Source: an uncultured Subdoligranulum sp. (GTDB lineage Bacteria > Bacillota > Clostridia > Christensenellales > CAG-314). From it: DNA of 5,335 bases. Shown piece after piece: positions 5,133 to 5,335 of the stretch. Each line of letters starts with the position of its first letter. Position 1 is the stretch's first letter. Where the stretch lies: assembly GCA_900551395.1 (NCBI GenBank), contig URVX01000090.1, forward strand, positions 1 through 5,335, read 5' to 3'. A model generated the notes under the pieces. That model was given only the letters and a program-made list of their open reading frames with translations. It made no database searches and was not told where the DNA came from. Both the position numbers and the translations under genes were made by a program.

Positions 5133-5335
5133 AAATAATTTTTTCTGTTTCAAAAAAGGTTTGCAGATAGGTATAATCCTTTTCCAAAGCGATACCGGTA
5201 GCAAAGACGTTGCTTACCGAAAAGCCCAAGGATTTGAAATACTGCAGCTCCTCGGTTGCTCTTTCACGAAAGGTTTCGGACAGCTTGTTGTTCAAAGCGG
5301 GGAGCGCCGTAACATAATAAATTTTTTCGGGACTT
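5131..5335 (-). CDS. C-terminal part of a convergent gene, family not recognised
   Basis: The minus strand is open from the window edge to a TAA at 5133-5131, giving the last 67 residues of a protein whose start lies beyond the window. It reads SPEKIYYVTALPALNNKLSE near the edge and ends FFETEKII. The predicted layout alternates strand (KIYYVTAL), long helix (LSETFRERATEELQYFKSLGF), strand (VSNVFATGI) and final helix (YTYLQTFF). This would suit the end of a Rossmann- or flavodoxin-like fold, for example an NAD(P)H-dependent FMN reductase, but no diagnostic motif is in view and I would not assign it. Codon-scale character, an uninterrupted frame and the shared terminator boundary support a real gene. 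Confidence 0.75.
   Translation of the reverse strand, partial: SPEKIYYVTALPALNNKLSETFRERATEELQYFKSLGFSVSNVFATGIALEKDYTYLQTFFETEKII

Overview
The window looks like chromosomal DNA of a low-to-mid GC Gram-positive bacterium, most likely a member of the Clostridia or a related Firmicutes lineage. The support is consensus sigma-A promoters (several with extended -10 elements), AGGAGG-type ribosome sites, strong intrinsic terminators, an HxlR-family regulator and a tandem pair of YitT-family membrane proteins. No RNA gene, CRISPR array, insertion sequence or complete mobile element was found.

Left part (1-2100): an intact one-cysteine HxlR regulator (203-529) sits behind a near-consensus promoter. 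About 540 bases with no convincing gene follow. Next comes a decayed small cysteine-motif gene (1067-1389) with three frame breaks, ending in its own terminator. A stretch with two hairpins follows (about 1418-1592). A minus-strand polytopic membrane gene (2070 down to 1584) comes next; it appears to carry a one-base insertion in a homopolymer. This half reads as accessory or decaying DNA.

Middle (2100-2977): a single-gene transcription unit with a promoter, a strong Shine-Dalgarno, a 213-residue protein with about three membrane segments and a long soluble tail, and an 11-bp perfect terminator hairpin. I cannot name the family with confidence.

Right part (2978-5132): a consensus promoter drives a two-gene operon of YitT-family proteins (membrane domain plus C-terminal DUF2179 domain), separated by one base and closed by a terminator. 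The second paralog keeps the usual DUF2179 signature. The first has a diverged version, suggesting the two have split roles or form a mixed complex. The last 205 bases hold the C-terminal end of a convergent minus-strand gene.

The best leads are the diverged YitT pair, the two frame-broken genes whose intact forms can be reconstructed, and the unnamed 213-residue membrane protein. I see no clear evidence of a new defence or mobile system.
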